NCBI GenBank assembly: GCA_002361175.1
Contig: DESG01000103.1
Location: forward strand, 2,939-17,860
Direction of reading: 5' to 3'
DNA from: Lachnoclostridium sp. UBA3320
GTDB lineage: Bacteria > Bacillota > Clostridia > Lachnospirales > Lachnospiraceae
DNA: 14,922 nt
In this document: one piece after another, positions 6,349 through 13,723 of the stretch
How the letters are laid out: each line of letters opens with the position of its first letter
How positions within the stretch are numbered: the stretch's first letter is position 1
Program-made: the position numbers and the translations under genes
Notes under the pieces: generated by a model
What the model saw: the letters and a program-made list of their open reading frames with translations, nothing else
What the model was told of the DNA's origin: nothing
The model's database searches: none

Positions 6349-7377
6349 ATGAACAATGATTACGATGCCATATATGAGCAATTTAAAAAAAACTTTAAAG
6401 AAGAAGCCAACTCTTTCATTACAGAAGAGAATATACAAAATACATTAGCAATAGAAAAAATACGTTTTGATAATGCAAAAAAATATAATATACCCATAAA
6501 TAAAATAGCTGGCAGCAGCATTGCACGCTATACTAAAGATATGCTGCGGCATTGCCAGCCCTTATTTTCCGTATACTATATTCTTAGTATGTTATCTGAA
6601 CTTTCCTACTATCTGCTTATTTGGAGCATTATAAAATGCACATACCTCTATTTTACAGGCGTGGAAAAAGCTTTTAGTAACCCAGTCTCATTTTCTGTAT
6701 CAATAGTATTTTTTGCTATTATAATTATATACAACGCTGTTACAAAAGGCTATACAAGAAACCTGCTTTTTAAATGTATCGAGAACAATATCCAGAATGT
6801 AAAATCAAAAATATTTGTATTCGATGCCATATGTCGTTTTATATCTATTATTATAGTTATTGTTTCGACATTATTAGTATACTTAAACCCAGGTAAATTC
6901 CCTGCCGCCAATCTTTCTTTATTTGAAGTATTTATATTTACTGTTGCCATATTATCAGTATCAGGTGTGCACAATGTTATATACAGCAGTCATTTTACTT
7001 CGTTTATAACGACAGGATATTTATATGTTCTGCATAAATCTTGCGAAGCAGATAGTGCTATATCACACTACAGGGAATTGTCACGGACAAACTTTCTAAG
7101 CTTACGCCGCATTACGGTTGCAGAGTATAATGAAAATGTGTATTTACAGGCAGAATTTAACCAGTGGTTGCGCCAGAAGATAATAACTTTCAGGGTATAT
7201 GGTGCACTAGCTTTTTTTATAACAGCCATACTCGCTGTAATATGCCTTCGCCAGTTTATAACTACAGGACTGTCCGCTGGGTTAATTATATTTACAGCAG
7301 CTGCACTTGTTATCGCTGCGTTTATGCTGTTAGAGATAATCTCATGCAACTGTATATTAAAAACTTGTAAATCTTAA
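6349..7377 (+). CDS. Multi-pass membrane protein of unknown function
   Basis: This is a 342-aa integral membrane protein that I cannot assign to a family. I chose ATG 6349 (MNNDYDAIYEQFKKNFKEE) because GGGAG at 6336-6340 lies 8 bases before it; the upstream ATG at 6298 has no ribosome site and would add an odd Cys/Tyr-rich tail. A charged cytoplasmic segment of about 70 residues is followed by about six or seven hydrophobic helices: roughly 72-102 (one or two), 113-132, 157-180, 187-210, 284-301 and 307-333. A polar domain near 225-283 (EADSAISHYRELSRTNFLSL) separates the last two. It probably belongs to the operon starting at 5389. Its stop codon shares TTAA with the convergent HAD gene's stop, so transcripts from both sides must overlap. 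Confidence 0.7.
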   Translation: MNNDYDAIYEQFKKNFKEEANSFITEENIQNTLAIEKIRFDNAKKYNIPINKIAGSSIARYTKDMLRHCQPLFSVYYILSMLSELSYYLLIWSIIKCTYLYFTGVEKAFSNPVSFSVSIVFFAIIIIYNAVTKGYTRNLLFKCIENNIQNVKSKIFVFDAICRFISIIIVIVSTLLVYLNPGKFPAANLSLFEVFIFTVAILSVSGVHNVIYSSHFTSFITTGYLYVLHKSCEADSAISHYRELSRTNFLSLRRITVAEYNENVYLQAEFNQWLRQKIITFRVYGALAFFITAILAVICLRQFITTGLSAGLIIFTAAALVIAAFMLLEIISCNCILKTCKS

Positions 7378-8042
7378 CCTCTCCTTACTACTGCTGCTGC
7401 CATCTTTACAACATCTTTGTCAGGCTCTTTTAAGTCAGGAATACATATTACAGGTATTCCTGCGGTATAAGCCGCCTTTACCCCGTTCTCTGAATCTTCC
7501 AATACAAGTGACGCTGATGGTGCAATTTTAAGCTTTTCACATGCCATAAGAAAAATATCAGGTTCAGGTTTAGAATGTAGAACCATCTCACCACCAATTA
7601 TTTCACTAAAATAGTCCAAAAGTCCTGAGTGACCAAGGTATTTTTTGACATGTTCAGAGTTTGTAGATGATGCCACAGCACATGGTATATTCTTATCCTT
7701 AAGCATTTCCAGTAGTTCGTGTATCTGTGGCTTAACATTAAGCCCTACTGTTTCTGCAATCACTGCAAGCCTTGACTGCGCAATACTCCCACATTCTTCT
7801 AATGGATAGTCATCACCATAGTTTGCGACCATAATGTTTTTTAAAGTGCTGCCAGTTGTACCTGTAGTTTTTATATATACCTCACGTGAAAGGTTGTAAC
7901 CTCTTTCCTTCATAGCAACAGCAAGCTGCTCCATAAACACTCGTTCTGTGTCAAAAACCAGCCCATCCATATCAAATATTACAGCCTTAAAATTTTTCTG
8001 TGCATTGACAGCTTCCAGTAAATCAGAGTATTCTTTTTTCAT
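7374..8042 (-). CDS. HAD-superfamily phosphatase (subfamily IA, beta-phosphoglucomutase-like)
   Basis: This 222-aa haloacid-dehalogenase-type hydrolase or phosphomutase is cytoplasmic and Mg-dependent. All four motifs are visible: FDMDGLVFD with nucleophile Asp24 and acid/base Asp26, VASSTN near 123-128, Lys158 in SKPEP, and LEDSENG with Glu182-Asp183. An alpha-helical cap lies at about 32-100. Members act on sugar phosphates or similar small phosphates; the substrate cannot be read from sequence. ATG 8042 has no ribosome site of its own. The strong AAGGAGG (8081-8087) instead serves a 10-codon leader ORF that ends at this start as ATGA, so translation is probably coupled. The gene is convergent with the membrane protein gene, with a 4-base overlap at the stops. 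Confidence 0.88.
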   Translation of the reverse strand: MKKEYSDLLEAVNAQKNFKAVIFDMDGLVFDTERVFMEQLAVAMKERGYNLSREVYIKTTGTTGSTLKNIMVANYGDDYPLEECGSIAQSRLAVIAETVGLNVKPQIHELLEMLKDKNIPCAVASSTNSEHVKKYLGHSGLLDYFSEIIGGEMVLHSKPEPDIFLMACEKLKIAPSASLVLEDSENGVKAAYTAGIPVICIPDLKEPDKDVVKMAAAVVRRG

Positions 8043-8071
8043 AATAAAACAGCAAGGAAACTCACTACCAT
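8039..8071 (-). CDS. 10-codon leader ORF coupled to the HAD gene
   Basis: ATG GTA GTG AGT TTC CTT GCT GTT TTA TTA TGA (8071-8039) encodes MVVSFLAVLL. AAGGAGG (8087-8081) lies 9 bases before its ATG. The stop overlaps the HAD start as ATGA. In the HAD frame there is no start codon between that ribosome site and ATG 8042. The peptide is hydrophobic and its sequence may not matter; its likely job is to deliver ribosomes for re-initiation at the HAD start, or to make HAD translation respond to leader translation. Confidence 0.55.
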   Translation of the reverse strand: MVVSFLAVLL

Positions 8072-8106
8072 ACCTTGCATCCTCCTTTTTGTCTGAGTTT
8101 TGTTTA

Positions 8107-8135
8107 ATTCTATCACATTTTTATGTATCCCACAA
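8107..8135 (-). promoter_or_regulatory. Probable HAD gene promoter (extended -10)
   Basis: On the minus strand TAGAAT (8112-8107) is preceded by TGA, giving an extended -10 (TGnTAGAAT). TTGTGG (8135-8130) lies 17 bases further upstream as a weak -35. It sits just after the terminator of the ABC operon, so the HAD gene is probably its own transcription unit. Confidence 0.5.
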
Positions 8136-8138
8136 CAG

Positions 8139-8178
8139 AAAACGCAAAAGATACCACATATGATATCCTCTGCGTTTT
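8139..8178 (-). terminator. Rho-independent terminator of the ABC operon
   Basis: On the minus strand the arms AAAACGCAGAGGATA and TATCTTTTGCGTTTT form a 15-bp stem with two G-U pairs and a 10-base loop, ending in TTTT. On the plus strand those two positions would be A-C mismatches, so the hairpin favours the minus-strand transcript. It lies 24 bases past the permease stop. Confidence 0.7.
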
Positions 8179-8201
8179 GTACTTTGCTTTTTCTGCCTTT
8201 A

Positions 8202-9038
8202 TTATTCTAAATCCAATTTTTTCTGCATCAGTTTTATAGAAATAGTACTATATATAAATGAAATTATTATAAAAACTATCATACATGCACCAAACATACC
8301 ATATACATACTGTATTAATGCTTCTTCGTTCATTAATTCAAATCCCGACTGTCCAATACTTATAAATGCTGTTACCACGACTGTAATAAATCCTATAATC
8401 TGCATTATAATATATGTTATGATATAAACAACTATTGACATTAAATCCCTGCTGCTGCCTTTTCCAAATGGCAGAACATAGCCAATATTAAGGCTTGCAA
8501 AAATCTGTGCTAATGTCATATAAAGCGCTATAAATAAAAGAACTGCAAATAACAGTATAAATATAGACCCATTAATATAATATACAGATTTTCCCATATT
8601 AATCCTAAACCGCACAAAATCATCCCATCCAATGCCAAGCACCTTTGGCAACCCTGAAATTATAAATGCAGCAAATATTACAATTATATCTGCAAGAAAC
8701 CATATTATTGATGAAGTCATTTTGCCAAAGTAAAGACTTACAGGGGTGACCGGAAGTGTATGCATAAGATACCCTTCATCACGCAAAAGGTTATTCCTGT
8801 ATCTTAGTATAATCCATACAACGGTTATAGTGCATGAAACAACTATACTAAGTATCATAAGAAAAAATGAACCTGCATAAAAATAGAAAAAGACAGAACC
8901 GTTTGAATCCATGCTTTCTATGCCGCCTAAAGCAGCCATTATCCTTGCAATAACTGCGCATATCATTATAAATAAATACATTGCGCCAAATATGCGTCTG
9001 CCTGCTTTTAAATCATATTTAACCAGTTTATTTAACAT
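8202..9038 (-). CDS. ABC transporter permease (ABC-2 type, YtrA-operon associated)
   Basis: This 278-aa protein has about six membrane helices (near 16-37, 50-80, 107-128, 155-185, 200-225 and 245-268), the layout of an ABC-2 permease. The cytoplasmic start MLNKLVKYDLKAGRRIFG and the LRYRNNLLRDEGYLMHTLPVTP loop are typical of permeases paired with YtrA/YhcF regulators. With the adjacent ATPase it should form an exporter or envelope-stress transporter. The substrate is unknown; relatives are often induced by cell-wall-active antibiotics. ATG 9038 overlaps the ATPase stop by 7 bases, and GGGAGG lies 7 bases before it inside the ATPase gene. A strong terminator follows. Confidence 0.85.
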   Translation of the reverse strand: MLNKLVKYDLKAGRRIFGAMYLFIMICAVIARIMAALGGIESMDSNGSVFFYFYAGSFFLMILSIVVSCTITVVWIILRYRNNLLRDEGYLMHTLPVTPVSLYFGKMTSSIIWFLADIIVIFAAFIISGLPKVLGIGWDDFVRFRINMGKSVYYINGSIFILLFAVLLFIALYMTLAQIFASLNIGYVLPFGKGSSRDLMSIVVYIITYIIMQIIGFITVVVTAFISIGQSGFELMNEEALIQYVYGMFGACMIVFIIISFIYSTISIKLMQKKLDLE

Positions 9039-9730
9039 GCAAACACCTCCCTGAATAATGCATCAATAGATTTGCCTTTCTCGCTTCTTAAAACATCCAC
9101 ACTCTTATGAAGCACCATTTTGCCATTTTTTAAAAATATGACATCATCAAGTACCTTCTCCACATCACTTATAAGATGTGTTGAAATAATCACACCTGCT
9201 TCCTCATTGTAATTTGCAAGGATTGTCTTTAATATAAAGTCTCTCGCAGCTGGGTCAACACCACCCATCGGCTCATCTAAAAGATACAATCTTGCTTTTC
9301 TGCTCATAACAAGTATAAGCTGCACTTTCTCCCTGTTGCCTTTTGACAAAGTTCTTATCTTAGCATCTGGACTAATATTAAGTGTATTAAGCATATCAAC
9401 TGCTGCATCTTCTGAAAAATCCTCATAAAAATCACTAAAGAATTTTATAGTTTCAGATACTTTCATACCAGGAGAAAAATATGGGCGTTCTGGAAGATAT
9501 GACACTATCTTTTTGCTTTCAATGCCTATTTTATTCCCTCCTGCTAAAACTTCCCCTTCATTGGCACAAAGAATCCCGCTTATTATCTTTATAAGTGTAG
9601 TTTTGCCGCTTCCATTCGGGCCAAGCAGCCCTGTAATCCTGCCACTTTCAACAGACAGTGACAAATAGTCAAGCGCTGTCTTTTCTCCATACCTTTTTGT
9701 CACATTGTGACATTCTAAAATATTTCCCAT
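9032..9730 (-). CDS. ABC transporter ATP-binding protein
   Basis: This is a 232-aa cytoplasmic ATPase that powers the permease. It has Walker A GPNGSGKT (37-44), a signature motif LSKGN (128-132) in place of LSGGQ, Walker B LYLLDEP with Asp152-Glu153, and the H-loop His185 in STHL. The Q-loop position reads YLPERPYF, with Glu rather than Gln, as is common in YtrB/YhcH-like ATPases. I chose ATG 9730 (MGNILECHNVTKRYGEK) because AGGA lies 5 bases before it; a longer frame to 9811 runs into the GntR gene without a proper site. It is the middle gene of the operon, 28 bases after the regulator. Confidence 0.92.
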   Translation of the reverse strand: MGNILECHNVTKRYGEKTALDYLSLSVESGRITGLLGPNGSGKTTLIKIISGILCANEGEVLAGGNKIGIESKKIVSYLPERPYFSPGMKVSETIKFFSDFYEDFSEDAAVDMLNTLNISPDAKIRTLSKGNREKVQLILVMSRKARLYLLDEPMGGVDPAARDFILKTILANYNEEAGVIISTHLISDVEKVLDDVIFLKNGKMVLHKSVDVLRSEKGKSIDALFREVFAC

Positions 9731-9758
9731 AATAATCCTATTTCCTTTCTGTAAAGAA

Positions 9759-10151
9759 TTATGCTTTCTGCTCTTCTGATGTATCTTTAGTATCTTTTTC
9801 GTATTTTTCAATAATCCTTATACAATCCTTTACTGAATATCCAAGTTTTGCCATGTTTTCAATAAAAGCCTTTACACACTCCATCATCATCGCCTCCTGC
9901 AAAATATCTGCATTTTCCTGATTATCAGATACAAACCTTCCAGATGTGCGCTTTGAACAAAGCAGCCCATCACGCTCAAGTTCTGACAAAGCTTTCTGCA
10001 TAGTATTGGGATTAACACCTGCTGAAACTGCAAGTTCCCGCACTGACGGAAGCTTGTCACCAGCTTTTAAAACGCCTGTTGCAATCATTGCCTTTATCTG
10101 CTCCATAATCTGCTGGTATATTGGAGCTTCATTATTAAACTTCCATTCCAC
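9759..10151 (-). CDS. GntR-family repressor, YtrA subfamily
   Basis: This 130-aa cytoplasmic regulator has a winged-helix domain at about 1-75: PIYQQIMEQIKAMIATGVL, then GDKLPSVRELAVSAGVNPNT, MQKALSELERDGLL and the wing RTSGRFV. The short helical tail (about 80-115) in place of a ligand domain defines the YtrA subfamily. Such proteins repress their own ABC operon and are usually relieved by cell-envelope stress. The start is GTG 10151, with GGAGG 7 bases upstream and no better ATG. It is the first gene of the regulator-ATPase-permease operon, and its promoter carries matching GTATTA half-sites. Confidence 0.92.
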   Translation of the reverse strand: MEWKFNNEAPIYQQIMEQIKAMIATGVLKAGDKLPSVRELAVSAGVNPNTMQKALSELERDGLLCSKRTSGRFVSDNQENADILQEAMMMECVKAFIENMAKLGYSVKDCIRIIEKYEKDTKDTSEEQKA

Positions 10152-10170
10152 ACTATTGCCTCCCTTCTTT

Positions 10171-10231
10171 GTATTACTGTATTATTGTATTAACTGCTTA
10201 ATATAATAATACAAAATATTAATTTTGTCAA
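10171..10231 (-). promoter_or_regulatory. YtrA-type operator cluster and GntR operon promoter
   Basis: On the minus strand TTGACA (10231-10226) and TATTAT (10208-10203) have 17-base spacing. GTATTA occurs at 10171, 10179 and 10187 on the plus strand, at an exact 8-base period. TTGTATTA (10185-10192) is inverted against TAATACAA (10207-10214) with 14 bases between. YtrA-subfamily regulators bind inverted GTATTA/TAATAC-like repeats, so this is a probable autoregulatory operator overlapping the -10 and start site. Confidence 0.7.
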
Positions 10232-10249
10232 TATCTTTTTAAAAAAAAT

Positions 10250-10278
10250 TTGCACAAAATATAAAAAAGTGCTATATA
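10250..10278 (+). promoter_or_regulatory. Bile salt hydrolase gene promoter
   Basis: TTGCAC (10250-10255) and TATATA (10273-10278) are 17 bases apart. AAGGAGG follows at 10294-10300, leaving an 11-base gap to ATG 10312. That spacing is slightly long but has no competing start. No operator-like dyad is visible, so expression may be constitutive. Confidence 0.65.
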
Positions 10279-10311
10279 TGTATATAAATCCTTAAGGAGG
10301 TACTACTTATT

Positions 10312-11286
10312 ATGTGTACAGCAGCAACTTATACTACAAATGATTTTTATTTTGGACGTACTCTCGATTACACATACTCATATGTTGAAGAAGTTACAAT
10401 TACTCCACGTAATTATCCACTCCATTTTTATAATGCAGGTAATATGGATTCCCATTATGCAATAATTGGAACCGCATATGTTTTAAACAACTATCCACTG
10501 TATTATGATGCTTGTAATGAAAAAGGGCTTTGCATGGCAGGACTTAACTTTCCAGGCAATGCTGTTTACAGAGAAGAAATAAGGGGAATGTACAATATTG
10601 CACAGTTTGAATTTATACTATGGATAATAGCGCAGTGTAGTTCAGTAAAAGAAGCTAAAGAATTGCTTTCTAAAACAAATATTACAAATAGGCAGTTTAG
10701 TAAAGAACTTCCAGTAGCACAACTACACTGGATAATTTCAGATAAAAACAGTTCAATTACAGTAGAATCTGTATCAGATGGTATTAAGGTTTATGACAAT
10801 CCCGTTGGCATACTCACTAACAACCCTCCGTTTAATGAACAGATGTTGAACTTAAATAACTTTATGGCACTATCACCTAATCCACCAAAAAACCAGTTTT
10901 CGGACAAAATAAATCTGCATACTTACAGTAGAGGCATGGGAGCATTGGGGCTTCCAGGGGATTTGTCATCACAGTCACGATTTGTCAGAGCATCATTTGT
11001 AAAACTAAACTCCAAATCTGGCAGCTCAGAAAATGAAAGCATAAGCCAGTTTTTTCATATCCTTGGTTCTGTAGACCAACAGCGAGGCTGTTGTAAATGC
11101 GAAGATGGCGAATATGAATTTACAATTTATACTTCATGTTGTAATGCAGATAAAGGAATTTATTATTATACGACATATGAAAATCATCAGATTTCAGCAA
11201 TAAAAATGCACAACGAAGATTTAAATGGAAATGCATTAATCAGATATCCATTTATTAAAGGAGAACAAATAAAATTTCAGAATTAG
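10312..11286 (+). CDS. bsh: Bile salt hydrolase (conjugated bile acid hydrolase)
   Basis: This 324-aa Ntn hydrolase of the choloylglycine hydrolase family cleaves the glycine or taurine amide of conjugated bile acids in the cytoplasm. Cys2 is the catalytic nucleophile exposed after removal of Met1. Other expected active-site residues are Arg16, Asp19, Asn79 (in AGLNF), Asn171 (in LTNNPPF) and Arg226 (in SQSRFVRA). The closing segments GLPGDLSSQSRF and YTSCCN are typical. The loop near 206-210 reads SRGMG, the S-R-x-G form that I recall being linked to taurine preference rather than G-x-G; this is untested here. Overall it resembles enterococcal/Clostridia BSH more than penicillin V acylase. 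The gene has its own promoter and terminator and appears to be a single-gene unit. No bile acid transporter lies beside it. Confidence 0.93.
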   Translation: MCTAATYTTNDFYFGRTLDYTYSYVEEVTITPRNYPLHFYNAGNMDSHYAIIGTAYVLNNYPLYYDACNEKGLCMAGLNFPGNAVYREEIRGMYNIAQFEFILWIIAQCSSVKEAKELLSKTNITNRQFSKELPVAQLHWIISDKNSSITVESVSDGIKVYDNPVGILTNNPPFNEQMLNLNNFMALSPNPPKNQFSDKINLHTYSRGMGALGLPGDLSSQSRFVRASFVKLNSKSGSSENESISQFFHILGSVDQQRGCCKCEDGEYEFTIYTSCCNADKGIYYYTTYENHQISAIKMHNEDLNGNALIRYPFIKGEQIKFQN

Positions 11287-11296
11287 AACAAACAGG

Positions 11297-11332
11297 CAGC
11301 CAGATACCATGAAATAAATCTGGCTGTTTTTT
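11297..11332 (+). terminator. Rho-independent terminator after the bile salt hydrolase gene
   Basis: CAGCCAGAT (11297-11305) pairs perfectly with ATCTGGCTG (11318-11326) around a 12-base loop, followed directly by TTTTTT. It lies 10 bases past the bsh stop. Confidence 0.9.
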
Positions 11333-11361
11333 ATTATATTTAATTTTTTTGGTCTAAAACC

Positions 11362-11428
11362 ATATTAACGCATTGGATGCATTTTACCAAAAGCAGATAA
11401 TTATCATATGCATCCATGCGTATAATAT
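11362..11428. other. Long bulged hairpin between bsh and the second M56 gene
   Basis: The left arm 11362-11382 (ATATTA, ACGCAT, GGATGCAT) pairs with the right arm 11408-11428 over 20 bp with two single-base bulges. The loop is 25 bases and holds a further GATAATTATC palindrome. It lies 16 bases past the M56 stop, but no T-run follows on either strand. It may be a 3'-stabilising structure, a factor-dependent end, or a small repeat element. Confidence 0.5.
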
Positions 11429-11443
11429 TTAGATATGTATCTG

Positions 11444-13723
11444 TTATACAGATTTTGTATCTGCAGTTATCTTTTTATATGAAATCTTTGAGTCATTATA
11501 ATAAATATTTAGTGGTTTATTTTGTTTTTGTTTAACTTCAAGCAACACATAATTTCCAGTCTGTGCACCCATATCATATACATTTACTTTCACACCACTT
11601 GTATTTAAAGTTGTCTTAAATGCATAATTATATGGCAGACCATCATAATAAATATACTTACGTCCATTTCTACTGACTAGATACCATTTATCAGAGTTAC
11701 AGGAATTTATTATTTTCGTAACGCTGTCAGGAAGTTCTTCCTTTAACATACGTGTAACCTTGGCATATGCTTTTGCGTCTTTTTTATTGCCACGAGAAGC
11801 CTCTTTATAAGTATAGACTGATGTTGGAGTACCATATTCTGTACTATCAATAATATCCATATCATCAAGTATCTTAGCAGCCTCTTTTGAGGTCATATAT
11901 TCGACTTTAGATATAGAACCATTCTCTGCTCGCCTAACACATAGGTCAACCTCTCCTTTTTCATCATACTTAAAATATACAAAAGAATTGTCAGTTTTTA
12001 AATCCATAAAAATACGGAGGCGTTTGTTTTTGTAATAATATGCACTGCTTTTTTTAATAATCCCTTTCTTTTTGTAATCTTTTGCATATTTTTTCTTTGC
12101 TGCCTTGTCTGTTACCTTTACTTTACATCTATATATAATATTTCCAATTTTTGCATTAATCTTTGCTTTGCCAGTTTCTTTTGCAGACACTTTGCCAGTT
12201 TGGTCTATGACAGCGACATTTTCATTGCTAGATGTCCATATGGCTTTTTTATCTGTATTTATCATCTTTAAAGAAAACGCACTGCCCTTTTGAAGTGTTA
12301 CAGATTTTTTATTTAACTTTGGGAAATGTTTTTGTCCAGATTGACCTATACTTTGAATTTCCTTTGCAGCTTCCATAAACATATCTGCATCTTCTTTTTT
12401 GCCATTTTCATGCTTTAACATATATTTACACTGACTTTCAACTTCATCTACAAGTTTTGTCATATTGCTAAATGGTGAAATCGTTGTATAACTATCCTTT
12501 CGTACAATAGTTATAGCAATAGAGCCATCTGTAACACCTCCAGACGGTTTATCTGCTTCAGATGCACCTTTCGCCATAATATAATACTCGCCATTTTCAT
12601 AAATAATGCTGCCAACATTGGCACTAGCAGTAGAAGGTGTTTTATACACATTAATGATAACAGCACTAGTGCAGAATAAAATTGTCAATATAGCTGTAAT
12701 TGCTTTGGTAAATTTTGATTTTTCTTTATATTTCATAATAGCTTCCAACCTTCCTTTTAATAATTCTTTACTTTCATTTAAAGTAACAGATGTAGGAATA
12801 CTTTTGTACGAGCCGCCTGTATGTATGGCATCTAACAGAGTATCTCCATATTCTCTTTTTGCAGCAACATCAAGTTTCTTTATTACCCTTTCATCACAGG
12901 AGAGTTCACATACTTGGCGAATTTTACGCTCCATAAGATATACAAAAGGATTAAACCAGTGCAGACATAAAACTATCTGTATCAGCCATTTATAGAGCAT
13001 ATCCATACGTTTATAATGCACCAGTTCATGTAATATCGTATAACGAAAACTGTTTTCAGATGACAAAATAGCCGTTGTAATAATAATTCGTGGATGAAAA
13101 AATCCTATAATCATTGGCGAAGATATAACATCATTTACATAAAGACCAATCGTACCTTTTACATGACTTTGTTCTATTGTATTCCCAAAATATTCCAGTT
13201 TATCTATATCATTAACAGGAATACTGCTGGCATAGACATATCTTGCAAAGCTCTGATAAATAGTGATTTTGCGCATAAACAAAAACAGTGCAACAACAAG
13301 CCAGATAATATGTATCTTTTCTATAATAAGATGCAGGGCATCAGATAATGGTTGTAAAAACTGGATAAATGGCGTTTCTGTATTGTCTGTAGAATTTGCT
13401 ACTTTAGAAACATTGTCAGAAGTGTTATCTGCATAAATTTTATTTACATCATTTTGTACAATATCTGATGCTGTTTCTTTCACGTCTATAGCAGTTTTCT
13501 CACTCTTAAACACTATTTTCGGAAATATATCTATACTAGGCATACTAAGACTTATATCAAGCGTCCATGGACATAACAGACGTGCAATTACTACAAGCCA
13601 TATATAATACTGCCAGCTTTTACTTATACTGTCCTTATACAGTGGCTGAAATAACATTAAAACTATAATAAGTACAGTCCCTGAAAAAGACAGCGACAAT
13701 AATGTCTTCATGATTTCATTCAT
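11444..13723 (-). CDS. BlaR1-like M56 membrane metalloprotease with BIG2 (Ig-like) sensor region
   Basis: This 759-aa protein has the BlaR1 membrane-protease layout: helices near 8-28, 38-52 and 136-152, the M56 domain, and a fourth helix near 338-360. The zinc motif is HELVH (232-236), with ELSCD (273-277) for the third ligand and HWFNPFVYLMERK downstream. Instead of a penicillin-binding domain the outer region has a spacer, a bacterial Ig-like BIG2 domain at about 470-538 (KKSVTLQKGSAFSLKM, AIWTSSNENVAVIDQTGKVS), a very basic linker (540-558) and a C-terminal domain of about 200 residues that I do not recognise. BIG2 domains often bind surface polysaccharide or protein. ATG 13723 overlaps the stop of the repressor gene by 8 bases, so the pair is translationally coupled. 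It is a paralogue of the protease at 2338-4833 only in the N-terminal half. Confidence 0.87.
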   Translation of the reverse strand: MNEIMKTLLSLSFSGTVLIIVLMLFQPLYKDSISKSWQYYIWLVVIARLLCPWTLDISLSMPSIDIFPKIVFKSEKTAIDVKETASDIVQNDVNKIYADNTSDNVSKVANSTDNTETPFIQFLQPLSDALHLIIEKIHIIWLVVALFLFMRKITIYQSFARYVYASSIPVNDIDKLEYFGNTIEQSHVKGTIGLYVNDVISSPMIIGFFHPRIIITTAILSSENSFRYTILHELVHYKRMDMLYKWLIQIVLCLHWFNPFVYLMERKIRQVCELSCDERVIKKLDVAAKREYGDTLLDAIHTGGSYKSIPTSVTLNESKELLKGRLEAIMKYKEKSKFTKAITAILTILFCTSAVIINVYKTPSTASANVGSIIYENGEYYIMAKGASEADKPSGGVTDGSIAITIVRKDSYTTISPFSNMTKLVDEVESQCKYMLKHENGKKEDADMFMEAAKEIQSIGQSGQKHFPKLNKKSVTLQKGSAFSLKMINTDKKAIWTSSNENVAVIDQTGKVSAKETGKAKINAKIGNIIYRCKVKVTDKAAKKKYAKDYKKKGIIKKSSAYYYKNKRLRIFMDLKTDNSFVYFKYDEKGEVDLCVRRAENGSISKVEYMTSKEAAKILDDMDIIDSTEYGTPTSVYTYKEASRGNKKDAKAYAKVTRMLKEELPDSVTKIINSCNSDKWYLVSRNGRKYIYYDGLPYNYAFKTTLNTSGVKVNVYDMGAQTGNYVLLEVKQKQNKPLNIYYNDSKISYKKITADTKSV

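Noticed and set aside
9731..9811. Longer N terminus for the ABC ATPase reaching into the GntR gene
   Set aside because: The added residues are basic and unlike the family, and ATG 9730 has a ribosome site and a standard ATPase beginning.
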